From assembly GCA_910589085.1 (NCBI GenBank), contig CAJUSG010000001.1:1-64000 (forward strand): a stretch of 64,000 nucleotides of DNA, given 5' to 3'. A program made the position numbers and the translations under genes. The notes under the pieces were generated by a model. That model searched no databases. It was not told the origin of the DNA and worked only from the letters and a program-made list of their open reading frames with translations. Shown in pieces: positions 35,357 through 45,149 of this stretch (the first letter of the stretch is position 1; each line of letters opens with the position of its first letter). This DNA is from an uncultured Oscillospiraceae bacterium. GTDB taxonomy: Bacteria; Bacillota; Clostridia; Oscillospirales; Oscillospiraceae.

Positions 35357-35854
35357 ATGACAAGAAGCAGCGCAAGAGAGATTGCCGTGCATATCATTTT
35401 TTCCTTGGGCTTTGACCACCGCAGTGCGCAGGAGATTTTAGAAGCGGAGCTGACCCGGGAGCGCTTCCAGGAGCTGGCAGAGGAGCTGCCCCTCTACGCG
35501 CAGTTTCCCAACGAGAAGCAGGAGCGGTATATACGGGAGCTGGTCCAAGGGGTGTTTGTCCATGGACCAGAGCTGGATGACTGCATCAGCCGCTACTCTG
35601 TGGGCTGGGCCTTCGCCCGAATCCCCCGTATGGCGGCGGCAGTGATGCGTACCGCTATGTACGAGGTGCTCTATATGCCCGACATCCCTAACGCCGCAGC
35701 CATCAACGAGGCGGTGGAAATCGCCAAAAAGTATGAGCCGGCAGAGGTGGTGTCCTTCCTCAACGGAATTTTGGGCACGTTTGTCCGAACGGAGTTTGAG
35801 GACACCCCGCCTAAGCCGGAGAAAAAGGAAACGGTCCCCCAGGAGGAGATGTGA
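35357..35854 (+). CDS. nusB: Transcription antitermination factor NusB
   Basis: NusB binds boxA RNA with NusE to support rRNA antitermination. The 165-aa all-helical protein has the family pattern REIAVHIIFSLGF at the N-terminus and AAAVMRTAMYEVLYM / AAINEAVEIAKKYEP near 95-130. A charged tail after 140 is an extension. TGGAGGG lies upstream. It starts a 10-gene plus-strand operon to recN; a TATAAT at 35302-35307 may be its -10 box. Confidence 0.9.
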   Translation: MTRSSAREIAVHIIFSLGFDHRSAQEILEAELTRERFQELAEELPLYAQFPNEKQERYIRELVQGVFVHGPELDDCISRYSVGWAFARIPRMAAAVMRTAMYEVLYMPDIPNAAAINEAVEIAKKYEPAEVVSFLNGILGTFVRTEFEDTPPKPEKKETVPQEEM

Positions 35855-36792
35855 TGTCTGTTCTGGGACTGGATACCAGCAATTATACCACCTCGGCGGC
35901 CACCTTTGATGGACAATCAGGGGAGAATCTGGGCCGCCTTCTGGATGTGCGCCCCGGCGAATTGGGGCTCAGACAGAGTGATGCCCTGTTTCAGCATGTA
36001 AAGCGGCTGCCCTGCCTGCTGGAGCAGCTGGCGGAGGAGGGGCGGCTGGAAAATATTCGGGCCGTGGGGGCGTCTACCCGCCCCAGGGCGGTGGAGGGCT
36101 CCTATATGCCCTGCTTCCTGGCGGGGGAGGGGCAGGGGCGTGGAATCGCCGCTGTTTTGGGCGTGCCTTTTTATGCCCACTCCCACCAACAGGGGCATCT
36201 GGCGGCTGCCGCCTGGTCCGCCGGGCGGCTGGACCTGCTGGACAGCTCCTTTCTGGCCTGGCACCTGTCAGGAGGGACCACCGAGCTGCTACTGGTGAGG
36301 CCGGAGGGGACCTCCGTGTCCGCTGAGATCATCGGCGGTACCAGCGACCTGTCTGCCGGGCAGTTGATTGACCGTACCGGGGTGCTGCTGGGGCTGCAAT
36401 TTCCGGCAGGTAAGGCTCTGGATGGGCTGTATGCCCAGGCGGATGCCTGCTATGAGCCCCGGGTCAAGGTAAAAGAGCTGACATTCTCCTTGTCCGGCAT
36501 GGAGAATCAGGTGAAAGCTCTGGCTGACGAGGGGGAGAGCCCTGCCAACATCGCCCGTTTTGCTATTGATGCAATTTCTAATGTAGTGTGGCGGGTCACC
36601 CAGGAGGCTCAGCGGCGCTACCCTGGCCTGCCTGTGCTGTGTTCCGGTGGAGTGGCCTCCAACTCACAGTTGCAGGCGGGGCTGATCCATATCTGCGGAG
36701 CTATCTGCGCAAAACCCCAATATTCCACCGACAACGCCATAGGGACGGCTATTCTCACTTGGCGGGCGGCCCGGGCGGAGGGGAAGCTATGA
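35854..36792 (+). CDS. TsaD/Kae1-like protein (M22 peptidase family paralogue)
   Basis: The 312-aa protein has the ASKHA fold with the metal motif HSHQQGHLAAA (about 108-118), the N-terminal LGLDTSNYTTSAA and C-terminal CSGGVASNSQL (about 265). TsaD transfers threonylcarbamoyl to tRNA A37. This is shorter than canonical TsaD (about 340 aa), and Oscillospiraceae usually have a separate tsaD, so it may be a paralogue of other function. ATG overlaps the nusB stop (TGATG); its own stop overlaps xseA. Confidence 0.7.
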   Translation: MSVLGLDTSNYTTSAATFDGQSGENLGRLLDVRPGELGLRQSDALFQHVKRLPCLLEQLAEEGRLENIRAVGASTRPRAVEGSYMPCFLAGEGQGRGIAAVLGVPFYAHSHQQGHLAAAAWSAGRLDLLDSSFLAWHLSGGTTELLLVRPEGTSVSAEIIGGTSDLSAGQLIDRTGVLLGLQFPAGKALDGLYAQADACYEPRVKVKELTFSLSGMENQVKALADEGESPANIARFAIDAISNVVWRVTQEAQRRYPGLPVLCSGGVASNSQLQAGLIHICGAICAKPQYSTDNAIGTAILTWRAARAEGKL

Positions 36793-38048
36793 GAGAGGAC
36801 GCCATACTGACCCCGGGCCAGGTGGGCCAGTATTTGAAAAATATAATGGACCGGGACCAGCTTTTATCCCGGCTGCTGGTGCGGGGAGAACTGTCTAACT
36901 ACAAGATGTACCCCTCCGGACACCACTATTTTACTCTGAAGGACGGAGAGGGAGCCCTTCGGTGCGTTATGTTCCGCAGCGATGCCCAGTCGCTGCGGTT
37001 CCGTCCAGAAAACGGGATGCAAGTCATTGCCGCCGGACGGGTTACCGTCTTTCCACGGGATGGTCAGTATCAGCTTTACTGTGCTCGGCTCACCCCCGAG
37101 GGGGTGGGCGATTTGGCCCTGGCCTTTGAGCAGCTAAAGGAAAAGCTGGCCCGGGAGGGTCTCTTTGATCAGGTCCAAAAGAGGGAAATTCCCCAATTCC
37201 CTGGAAAAATTGCCCTCATTACCTCACCTGCCGGTGCTGCGGTACAAGATATGATCCGCATTTTAGGAGCCCGATGGCCATTGACGGAAATTAAGGTAAT
37301 TCCAGTGCGGGTCCAAGGGGCGGAGGCCTCCCAGGAGATTGCAGCGGCTATCCAGTGGGCCAACTGGCACCATGCGGCTGATCTGATTATTACAGGCCGG
37401 GGAGGCGGTTCCATAGAGGATCTTTGGGCCTTCAATGAGGAGGTGGTGGCCCGGGCCATCTACGCCTCAGAGATTCCCGTGATCTCCGCTGTGGGCCACG
37501 AGCCCGACGTGACCATCGCTGATTTTGTGGCTGACCTGCGGGCATCCACCCCCTCGAATGCCGCTGAGCTGGCAGTCCCCGACCAGAATGAGGTATATAT
37601 GTCGCTTTTGGGGGAAAGAGAACGGCTGAATGGGGCGATATCGGCCAGGCTGGTCCAATACCGGCAGACCTTGAAACGGTTGGCCGGCAGCCGGCCGATG
37701 ACGGAACCGGCCTCCTATTTCCGGGAAAAACGGTTGCTGCTGGACTTTCAAAGCAGCCGTCTGACCTACGGCCTGCGCCATGCTGCGGCAGGACAGCGGG
37801 AGAGGTTGACCGCTCTGTCGGCCGCCCTGCCCAACGAAGCGGAGCGGCTGTTGAACAGACGCAGGGAGAGACTGAAGTCGCTGGCCGCATCGCTGGATGC
37901 CCTGAGCCCGCTGAAGGTGCTGGGGCGGGGCTACTCCATCGCACATCGGGAGGACGGAAAAGCGGTTGTCTCCATATCGGATGTGGAATCTGGTGATAAA
38001 TTAAAGCTGACTTTGTCAGATGGCAGTGTGGATTGTCAGGTAATATAG
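36789..38048 (+). CDS. xseA: Exodeoxyribonuclease VII large subunit
   Basis: XseA with XseB forms the bidirectional single-strand exonuclease. The 419-aa protein has an N-terminal OB-fold (LLVRGELSNYKMYPSGHHYF, 27-46), the catalytic domain (ALITSPAGAAVQDMIRIL, then ITGRGGGSIEDLWAFNEE) and a C-terminal coiled coil. Start ATG overlaps the preceding stop (ATGA). Confidence 0.93.
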   Translation: MREDAILTPGQVGQYLKNIMDRDQLLSRLLVRGELSNYKMYPSGHHYFTLKDGEGALRCVMFRSDAQSLRFRPENGMQVIAAGRVTVFPRDGQYQLYCARLTPEGVGDLALAFEQLKEKLAREGLFDQVQKREIPQFPGKIALITSPAGAAVQDMIRILGARWPLTEIKVIPVRVQGAEASQEIAAAIQWANWHHAADLIITGRGGGSIEDLWAFNEEVVARAIYASEIPVISAVGHEPDVTIADFVADLRASTPSNAAELAVPDQNEVYMSLLGERERLNGAISARLVQYRQTLKRLAGSRPMTEPASYFREKRLLLDFQSSRLTYGLRHAAAGQRERLTALSAALPNEAERLLNRRRERLKSLAASLDALSPLKVLGRGYSIAHREDGKAVVSISDVESGDKLKLTLSDGSVDCQVI

Positions 38049-38063
38049 AAAAGGAGTATGGCT

Positions 38064-38300
38064 ATGGCCGCGAGAAAAAAGCTGGATTTTGAGAAATCTA
38101 TGGCCCGACTGGAGGAGATCGTCTCCTTGCTGGAGAAGGGAGACGCCCCCCTTGCCCAGGCGATGTCCCTTTTTGAGGAGGGGGCCAAGCTGCTGCGGGA
38201 ATGTACCAAAGAGTTGGATGAGGCGGAGCAGAAGGTGAGTATTCTGACCGCCGGAAAAGACGGAGAAATTGTGGAGGAGCCCTTCTTGGGCAATAACTGA
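38064..38300 (+). CDS. xseB: Exodeoxyribonuclease VII small subunit
   Basis: The 78-aa helical protein has the family core FEKSMARLEEIVSLLEKGD and ALFEEGAKLL-type pattern (MSLFEEGAKLLRECTKELDEAE). ATG 38064 is preferred to the ATG two codons earlier because AGGAG would otherwise be only 3 nt away. Directly follows xseA. Confidence 0.92.
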   Translation: MAARKKLDFEKSMARLEEIVSLLEKGDAPLAQAMSLFEEGAKLLRECTKELDEAEQKVSILTAGKDGEIVEEPFLGNN

Positions 38301-38301
38301 C

Positions 38302-39180
38302 ATGGAAAATTCCTTTACAGATAGAATGGCCTTGGACCAGGCCATGATTGAGGATTATTTGGGGAAAGCCTTTGCCGGAGAGACCCGCTGTGCCGACTTG
38401 CAGGAGGCGATGGAGTACTCTCTGCTGGCGGGAGGCAAGCGTGTCCGTCCGGTGCTTACCCTGGAGACCTGCCGCATGTGCGGTGGAGACATACAGGCGG
38501 CCCTGCCCTTTGCCTGCGCGGTGGAGATGGTTCACACCTACTCCCTGATCCATGACGATCTGCCCGCTATGGACAACGACGATCTACGCCGGGGGCGGTC
38601 CACCAATCATGTGGTCTATGGTGAGGCCACCGCAATTTTGGCGGGAGATGCCCTGCTCACCGCCGCCTTTGAACAGTTGACCAGGGCCAGCCTGCCCGCT
38701 CAGCGAATTGTTGAGGCGGTGCAGTGCCTGTCCCATGCCGCTGGATCTGCCGGTATGGTGGGGGGGCAGGCCCTGGACATGGCCGGAGAGGGGCGGGCCT
38801 TGGACCGGACGGACCTGGAGCTGCTTCAAAGCCTGAAAACAGGGGCACTGATCTCCGCTGCCGCCGAACTGGGCTGTATTGCCGCCGGAGGCACCTGTGA
38901 ACAGCGGCTCCAGGTGAAGGCATATGCGCAGGCTCTGGGGCGGGCGTTTCAGGTGCGGGATGATATGCTGGATGTCACCAGCTCCCAGGAGGAACTGGGC
39001 AAGTCGGTGGGCTCTGACCAGGCCAATGAGAAGAGCACCTTTGTCACTGCGCTGGGCCTGGAGGGCTGTGCCGTCCTGGTGGAGCAGCTGACTCAGCAGG
39101 GCATAGAGGCGCTCAGCTCTTTTGAAGCCCCGGATTTCCACATCTGGCTGGCCCGATCCCTGGCCCAGAGGACAAAATAA
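38302..39180 (+). CDS. ispA: Polyprenyl (farnesyl/geranyl) diphosphate synthase
   Basis: IspA condenses IPP with allylic diphosphates to make FPP for quinones and wall carriers. The 292-aa protein has the first Asp-rich motif DDLPAMDNDDLRRG (about 84-97) and the second QVRDDMLDVTS (about 218-228), plus GGKRVRP (44-50). All are intact. ATG overlaps the xseB stop region and dxs follows, grouping two isoprenoid steps. Confidence 0.92.
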   Translation: MENSFTDRMALDQAMIEDYLGKAFAGETRCADLQEAMEYSLLAGGKRVRPVLTLETCRMCGGDIQAALPFACAVEMVHTYSLIHDDLPAMDNDDLRRGRSTNHVVYGEATAILAGDALLTAAFEQLTRASLPAQRIVEAVQCLSHAAGSAGMVGGQALDMAGEGRALDRTDLELLQSLKTGALISAAAELGCIAAGGTCEQRLQVKAYAQALGRAFQVRDDMLDVTSSQEELGKSVGSDQANEKSTFVTALGLEGCAVLVEQLTQQGIEALSSFEAPDFHIWLARSLAQRTK

Positions 39181-39204
39181 TCAGCTTCCAGGAGGAATAG
39201 CGCT

Positions 39205-41073
39205 TTGACTGTGACTGATGTGAAAAATCAGTATGAGCCACTCCTCTCCCGCCTGAACGATCAGGAGGGAGAGGCTTTGTGTGCCCGGATGCGCCAGGAA
39301 TTGGTGGAAAACGTATCTAAAACCGGCGGCCACCTGGCCTCCAACCTGGGAGCGGTGGAGCTGACCGTGGCGATTCACCGGGTATTTGACACATCGGTGG
39401 ATCGGCTGGTTTTTGATGTGGGGCACCAGTGCTACCCCCATAAGATGCTCACTGGCCGCCGGGAAAAGATGTCAACCCTGCGGCAGTATGGCGGCATAGC
39501 CGGCTTTCCGAAGCCCAGTGAGAGCGTCCACGATGCCTTTATTGCCGGACATGCCTCCAACTCGGTGGCGGTGGCACTTGGGATGGCTCGGGCCAGAACC
39601 ATGCTGGAAGAGGACTACAAGGTGATCGCCCTGATTGGAGACGGCGCCCTCACCGGCGGGCTGTCCTACGAGGGGCTGTCCAACGCGGGGGAGTGCGGCC
39701 AGCAGATTTTGGTTATCCTCAACGACAACGGCATGTCTATTACTCCAAATGTGGGCGGTATAGCGGACCATCTGGCTAAACAGCGGCTAAAGCCGCAGTA
39801 CCTCACATTTAAAAAGCACTACCGCAGAATTATGAACGCCAACGCTTTGGGGCGCGCGGTTTACCGGGTAACCCACCGGATAAAGCAGGCTCTGAAACAG
39901 ACACTGCTGCCCTGCAGTATGTTCGAGGATATGGGATTTCACTATCTGGGGCCGGTAGATGGGCACAATCTGCCCCTGTTGACCAAGATTCTGCGGTATG
40001 CCAAGGAGCTGGATGAGCCTGTTTTGCTCCATGTGAAAACCGTAAAGGGAAAAGGGTTTACACCTGCGGAGGAGAATCCTGACTCATTTCACGGGGTCGC
40101 CCCCTTTGACCCCGCTACAGGAAAAGCGAAACGGGAGGCGGGAGAGAATTTTTCAGCGGTTTTTGGCCGGACCCTGACTCGGCTGGCCGGACAGGACAGG
40201 CGGGTGTGTGCCGTTACCGCCGCCATGACCGGGGGAACAGGGCTGGAGAGATTTGCCCAAACGTTTCCAGACCGCTTTTTCGATGTAGGGATCGCCGAGG
40301 GTGCCGCCGTCTCCATGGCCGCTGGGATGGCCAAACAGGGTGCGCTTCCGGTATTTGCAGTATATTCCACTTTTTTGCAGCGCTCCTACGATATGCTTCT
40401 GCATGATGTGGCCATCGACAACCTCCACGTGGTACTAGGAGTGGACCGGGCCGGTCTGGTGGGAGACGACGGTGAAACCCACCATGGCCTCTTTGATGTG
40501 GCATACCTGGACACTGTGCCCAATATGACGGTACTGGCCCCGGCCAGCTTTGCTGAGCTGGAGGTTATGCTGAACCGGGCCCTGTTCCACTTGAGCGGCC
40601 CAGTAGCGGTGCGGTATCCCAGAGGCGGAGAGGGAGCGTATCTGGGATCGGGCGGTGAGGAGCCGGCGGTGATTCTGCGCCGGGGGAGTGATATCACATT
40701 GGTGAGCTATGGCACGGAGATCAACGATGTACTGGAGGCCGCCCGGCTTTTGGAGGCACAGGGTGTCCAGGCTGAGGTTGTAAAGATAAATCAACTTACA
40801 CCCCTTGATTCAGAACTGGTTGAGCGGTCTGTCCGCAAGACAGGTGTGCTGCTGGCGGCGGAGGAGCAGTGTGCCCAGGGCTGTATAGGCCAGCGGCTGG
40901 CCGCCCGGCTGGAGTTGTCCGGAATCCCGGGCAAAACGGTTCTGGTCAACTGCGGCAAGGGCTTTGTTCCCCATGGAGCGGCTTCCTTGCTGAAGCGTGA
41001 TCTTTCACTGGATGGGATGGGGATATGCAAAAAAGCGCTGGAGGTGTTGGGCCGTGGCCAAACGGAGGCTTGA
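39205..41073 (+). CDS. dxs: 1-deoxy-D-xylulose-5-phosphate synthase
   Basis: Dxs makes DXP from pyruvate and glyceraldehyde 3-phosphate, the entry step of the MEP pathway. The 622-aa protein has the thiamine-diphosphate motif IGDGALTGGLSYEGLSNAG (about 148-166), DVGHQCYPHKML (about 71-82) and transketolase C-domains (DVGIAEGAAVSMAAGMA). The start is TTG 39205, 9 nt after AGGAGG. Confidence 0.95.
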   Translation: MTVTDVKNQYEPLLSRLNDQEGEALCARMRQELVENVSKTGGHLASNLGAVELTVAIHRVFDTSVDRLVFDVGHQCYPHKMLTGRREKMSTLRQYGGIAGFPKPSESVHDAFIAGHASNSVAVALGMARARTMLEEDYKVIALIGDGALTGGLSYEGLSNAGECGQQILVILNDNGMSITPNVGGIADHLAKQRLKPQYLTFKKHYRRIMNANALGRAVYRVTHRIKQALKQTLLPCSMFEDMGFHYLGPVDGHNLPLLTKILRYAKELDEPVLLHVKTVKGKGFTPAEENPDSFHGVAPFDPATGKAKREAGENFSAVFGRTLTRLAGQDRRVCAVTAAMTGGTGLERFAQTFPDRFFDVGIAEGAAVSMAAGMAKQGALPVFAVYSTFLQRSYDMLLHDVAIDNLHVVLGVDRAGLVGDDGETHHGLFDVAYLDTVPNMTVLAPASFAELEVMLNRALFHLSGPVAVRYPRGGEGAYLGSGGEEPAVILRRGSDITLVSYGTEINDVLEAARLLEAQGVQAEVVKINQLTPLDSELVERSVRKTGVLLAAEEQCAQGCIGQRLAARLELSGIPGKTVLVNCGKGFVPHGAASLLKRDLSLDGMGICKKALEVLGRGQTEA

Positions 41074-41866
41074 TGTTGCGATAACAGAGCTGGGGCTGGC
41101 GGAGAGCCGCCAGAAGGCACAGGCCCTTATCATGGCCGGAGAGGTCTATGTCAACGGCCAGAAACAGCTGAAAGCCGGGACCTGTGTTGAGGAGGATGAC
41201 AGCCTGGAGGTGCGAACCAAAAATCCTCTGCGCTATGTGAGCAGGGGCGGTTTGAAGCTGGAGAAGGCGATGGGACTGTGGCCGATTCAGCTAAAGGACA
41301 AAATCTGCGCCGACATCGGGGCATCTACCGGCGGTTTTACCGACTGCATGCTTCAGAATGGGGCGAAATTGGTGTACGCCGTAGATGTGGGCTACAATCA
41401 GCTGGATTGGAAGCTGCGTACCCACCCCCAGGTGATCTGTATGGAGCGCACCAATGCCCGATATCTGACCAGCGAGCAGATCCCGGAACCTCTGGACTTT
41501 TTTTCGGTGGATGTCTCCTTTATCTCACTGCACCTGATTCTGCCCGCGCTGCGGCCCCTGATGAGGGAGGACGGCCAGGCGGTATGTCTGGTAAAACCCC
41601 AATTTGAGGCCGGAAAGGGGAAGGTGGGCAAGAAAGGGGTAGTGAGGGACCCGGCTGTTCACCTGGAGGTGCTGGAGGGCTTTTTGGAGCACGCCAGCCA
41701 GGCCGGTTTTTTTGTCAAGGACATCACCTTTTCTCCCATCAAGGGTCCGGAGGGCAACATTGAGTATTTGGGTTACCTTCAGGCGGGAGAAAATTCTGAC
41801 TGGAGCGGCGATTTGAGGGCTTTGGTAGAGCAGTCCCACAGCGCTTGGAAAGAGGGGGAGACATGA
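41054..41866 (+). CDS. tlyA: TlyA family rRNA 2'-O-methyltransferase
   Basis: The 270-aa protein has an N-terminal S4 RNA-binding domain (RLDVAITELGLAESRQKAQALI) and an FtsJ-like methyltransferase with the SAM site CADIGASTGGFTDCMLQNGA (about 86-105). The K-D-K-E residues include LVKPQFEAG. GTG 41054 overlaps the end of dxs by 20 bp. TlyA methylates 16S/23S rRNA; in this operon it is standard in Firmicutes. Confidence 0.92.
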   Translation: MAKRRLDVAITELGLAESRQKAQALIMAGEVYVNGQKQLKAGTCVEEDDSLEVRTKNPLRYVSRGGLKLEKAMGLWPIQLKDKICADIGASTGGFTDCMLQNGAKLVYAVDVGYNQLDWKLRTHPQVICMERTNARYLTSEQIPEPLDFFSVDVSFISLHLILPALRPLMREDGQAVCLVKPQFEAGKGKVGKKGVVRDPAVHLEVLEGFLEHASQAGFFVKDITFSPIKGPEGNIEYLGYLQAGENSDWSGDLRALVEQSHSAWKEGET

Positions 41867-42735
41867 AGATTGTGTTGAGCTCCAATCCTTACCGGGACAA
41901 GGGGCTGAGGGTGGCCTTGGAGGCGCGGCGGGTACTGGAGCATTCCGGAGCTCAGACGGTTTTATGTCTGCCCTTCCAGCCCAAAAAGGGAGACCGGCTG
42001 GACCTGCCGCGCCAGGTGCCGCTGTCTCTGCTGGACAAGGAACTTCCTACCGCTGACCTGCTGGTATGCTTTGGAGGGGACGGCACGATCCTTCACGCGG
42101 CCCGGGACGCCACCCTCCATGGAGTTCCCATTTTAGGGGTCAACATGGGCAGTGTAGGGTTTATGGCGGAGCTGGAACGCAGTGAGCTGCCGCTGCTGGC
42201 CCCACTGGCCCACGGTATGTACACCATTGAAGAGCGGATGATGCTGGATGTAAAGGTGCTGCGCGGGGAGAAGGTTGTCAGCCAGGATATGGCCCTCAAT
42301 GATGCGGTCATTTCCAAGGGATCCATGGCCAGGGTAGCTGAGATGGAAGTGTTCGCAGATCGTGTAAAGGTAACTGGCATTACAGGAGATGGCGTCATTG
42401 TCGCTACGCCGACAGGCTCCACGGCCTACTCTATGTCCGCGGGCGGGCCTATCGTGGAGCCGACCTCAAAAAGTATTGTTGTTACCCCCGTCTGCGCCCA
42501 CCAGCTGACTGCCCGGGCTATGGTGCTGGCTCCGGAGCGGATCGTCACCGTGCAGCTGCCCAGAGGAAATAGAAAGTATTTATACTTGTCAGTAGATGGG
42601 GGGAAGGCTGTTCGCCTGTCCGGAGGAGACCGGGTGGATATCTGCCGGTCTCAGCGGTTTACCCAGCTGGTCCGGCTGGCCGACCGGAGCTTTTATCAGG
42701 TCATCAATCAGAAACTGGGAGGATTGGCTCCATGA
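41863..42735 (+). CDS. nadK: NAD kinase
   Basis: NadK phosphorylates NAD to NADP. The 290-aa protein has the GGDG motif in LLVCFGGDGTILHAA (about 67-81), LGVNMGSVGFMAE and the NAD site TPTGSTAYSMSAGGPIV (about 187-203). Start overlaps the tlyA stop (ATGA). Confidence 0.93.
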   Translation: MKIVLSSNPYRDKGLRVALEARRVLEHSGAQTVLCLPFQPKKGDRLDLPRQVPLSLLDKELPTADLLVCFGGDGTILHAARDATLHGVPILGVNMGSVGFMAELERSELPLLAPLAHGMYTIEERMMLDVKVLRGEKVVSQDMALNDAVISKGSMARVAEMEVFADRVKVTGITGDGVIVATPTGSTAYSMSAGGPIVEPTSKSIVVTPVCAHQLTARAMVLAPERIVTVQLPRGNRKYLYLSVDGGKAVRLSGGDRVDICRSQRFTQLVRLADRSFYQVINQKLGGLAP

Positions 42736-43184
42736 AAAATGCGCGGCAGAGTGAGATTTTGAATATTGTGCAAAACAAGGATGTAGATACCCAGGAGCAG
42801 CTTCTGGAGGAGCTGCGGGCCCGGGGCTATCACACCACCCAGGCCACTATTTCCCGGGACATTAAGGAGCTTCGCCTGGTGAAGGAGCTCACAGGCTCGG
42901 GCGGCTACCGCTACACCATCTCTGAGCGAAAGGCGGCATCGGCTTTTGATACCCGTCTGCGGAATATTTTTAAAGAGGGCGTAGTTTCTGTGGATGTGGC
43001 CCAAAATATTGTGGTGGTGCGCACTATGCCTGGTTTAGCCTCCGCGGCCTGCTCCACGCTGGACGCCATGGATATTGACGGAATGGTGGGCAGTCTGGCC
43101 GGAGACGACACCGGTATTTTAATTATGAGGGACAATTCCTTCGCCCAGCAGTTCAGCGGCGAGGTACACAAGCTGTTAAAATAG
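42732..43184 (+). CDS. argR: Arginine repressor ArgR
   Basis: The 150-aa protein has the winged-helix N-terminal domain (EELRARGYHTTQATISRDIK, 28-47) and the arginine-binding hexamerization domain with the GTxAGDDT-like GSLAGDDTGILIM (about 120-132). It represses arginine biosynthesis or activates catabolism. Located between nadK and recN as in other Firmicutes. Confidence 0.93.
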   Translation: MKNARQSEILNIVQNKDVDTQEQLLEELRARGYHTTQATISRDIKELRLVKELTGSGGYRYTISERKAASAFDTRLRNIFKEGVVSVDVAQNIVVVRTMPGLASAACSTLDAMDIDGMVGSLAGDDTGILIMRDNSFAQQFSGEVHKLLK

Positions 43185-43206
43185 AGAGAACAGGAGGGGA
43201 GGCACT

Positions 43207-44895
43207 ATGCTCTCCTTGCTTCACATTGAAAATATCGCGATTATTGAATCGGCTGATCTCAGCTTCGACGGCGGCTTTAACGTGCTCACCGGCGAGACAG
43301 GAGCGGGTAAGTCGATTGTGATTGATTCCATCAGTGCCGTCCTGGGGGAACGGACCAGTCGGGAGTTGATCCGGACCGGAGCTAAGTCGGCGGTAGTCAA
43401 TGCGGTTTTTACCGGGTCGCTGCCCGTGAAATGGCTGGAGGACAACGGTTTTCCGGCGGACGGGGAGGAACTGATGCTCCAGCGGGAGATCCAGGGGGAT
43501 GGCCGCAACGCCTGCCGGGTGAATGGCCGGCCGCTGACAGTGGCCCAGCTTCGGGAGCTGGGCCGGCAGCTGCTGAACATTCACGGCCAGCATGACGGCC
43601 AGCAGCTGCTGGACCCGGACTGCCACCTGGGATATTTGGACAGTTTTGGCAAGACGATCCCCCTGCTGGAGAACTATCAGGCCGCATACCGCTCTCTGGC
43701 TGACCTGCGGAAACGGATTGCCGCCCTGGAGATGGACGAGGCGGAGCGCTCCCGCCGGGTGGATACGTTGGAGTATCAGATCAAAGAACTGGAGCGCGCT
43801 GAGCTGAGGGCCGGTGAGGACGAGGAGCTGGACGCCCGCAAGACTCTGCTGCGCAGCTCGGGGAAGCTGATGGAGGCGATCCAGGAGGCCCAGTTTGCCC
43901 TGTCCGGCGGGGAGGACAGCCGGGGGGCCTGCGACCTGATTAGCGAGGCAGAGGGGGCCATCCGGTCCGTGACCCGGCTGGGGCCCCAGCTGGAGGAGCT
44001 GTCGGAGAAGCTCGCTGCACTGCGGTGTGAGGCTGACGATGCGGCGGAGATTCTGCGGGACTTTGCCGATGAATTTGATTTTTCCCCGGAGGAATTAGAC
44101 CGTCTGGAGAGCCGATTGGATGTAATTTACCGCCTGAAAAAGAAGTACGGTCCCACGGTGGCCGACATGCTGGATTACCTGGAGAAGTGCAGAGCGGAGC
44201 TGGAGCAAATCCAGGATGCCGACGACACAATCCAGCGGCTGGAGAAGGAGCTGGATAAGGCCCGAAAAGAGGCAAAAAAGCGGGGAGAGGCGCTGTCCAA
44301 GGCTCGAAAAAAAGCGGCGGAGGACCTGCAGAAGCGGGTGCAGGAGGAACTTCGCCAGCTGGACATGCCCAAGGTACAGTTTGTCACAGATTTTGCCCCC
44401 TGCCCGGGCCAGGACGGTATGGATGACACCGGTATGGACCAGGTGCAGTTTCTCATGTCCGCCAACCTGGGTGAAGCGCTGAAGCCGATCCAAAAGGTGG
44501 CCTCCGGCGGCGAGCTGGCCCGGATTATGCTGGCTCTGAAAAATGTGCTGGCGGAGGACGACGGCATTGGCAGCCTGGTCTTTGACGAGGTGGACACCGG
44601 CGTGTCCGGCCGGGCGGCGCAGAAGGTGGCAGAAAAAATGGCGGATGTGGCCCGGCGCAAGCAAGTGCTGTGCGTTACCCACCTGCCTCAGATCGCCGCG
44701 ATGGCGGATACCCATTTCTCAGTGGAGAAGGGAGAGAAGAAAGGGCGCACCTTCACCCGGGTGGAGAGGCTGGACCAGAAGGGGAGGGTGGACGAGCTGG
44801 CCCGCCTGATTGGCGGAGCCGCTTTGACCGATTCCCTGCGGCAGAGTGCCTCTGAGCTGCTGGCTCAGGCGGAGACGTACCGGCAAAATAGATAA
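43207..44895 (+). CDS. recN: DNA repair protein RecN
   Basis: This SMC-like ATPase acts early at double-strand breaks. The 562-aa protein has Walker A GETGAGKSIV (29-38), a coiled-coil centre (about 150-390), the ABC signature KVASGGELARIMLAL (about 430-444), and Walker B LVFDEVDTGVSG (about 457-468). Complete. CAGGAGGGG precedes the start. Last gene of the nusB operon. Confidence 0.95.
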   Translation: MLSLLHIENIAIIESADLSFDGGFNVLTGETGAGKSIVIDSISAVLGERTSRELIRTGAKSAVVNAVFTGSLPVKWLEDNGFPADGEELMLQREIQGDGRNACRVNGRPLTVAQLRELGRQLLNIHGQHDGQQLLDPDCHLGYLDSFGKTIPLLENYQAAYRSLADLRKRIAALEMDEAERSRRVDTLEYQIKELERAELRAGEDEELDARKTLLRSSGKLMEAIQEAQFALSGGEDSRGACDLISEAEGAIRSVTRLGPQLEELSEKLAALRCEADDAAEILRDFADEFDFSPEELDRLESRLDVIYRLKKKYGPTVADMLDYLEKCRAELEQIQDADDTIQRLEKELDKARKEAKKRGEALSKARKKAAEDLQKRVQEELRQLDMPKVQFVTDFAPCPGQDGMDDTGMDQVQFLMSANLGEALKPIQKVASGGELARIMLALKNVLAEDDGIGSLVFDEVDTGVSGRAAQKVAEKMADVARRKQVLCVTHLPQIAAMADTHFSVEKGEKKGRTFTRVERLDQKGRVDELARLIGGAALTDSLRQSASELLAQAETYRQNR

Positions 44896-45029
44896 ATCTT
44901 TGGAAAGCCGGCCGCAGGTTATGTCACAGGTGACGGGGTAAAATGATAGAATTTTCTCGGCCTCCAGGGGAAGAACTTGGCCGTTTGTGCAAAAATTTCA
45001 AAATGGGAGCAGGAAGGAATGTCTTTCTC

Positions 45030-45058
45030 TTGCATGAAAAGGGCGGCTGTGCTATACT
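45030..45058 (+). promoter_or_regulatory. Promoter of the ParB-like/phosphoesterase pair
   Basis: TTGCAT (45030-45035), 17-nt spacer, TATACT (45053-45058). A perfect 16-bp palindrome (TGGGGAGC arms, 45074-45089) lies just downstream in the leader. Confidence 0.7.
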
Positions 45059-45149
45059 GCGAAGCTAAGCTGATGGGGAGCGCTCCCCACCGGCGGGCCG
45101 GATCATACCCGGCCGGTTCATCAAAGAATGTACAGGAGGGAACACCCGA

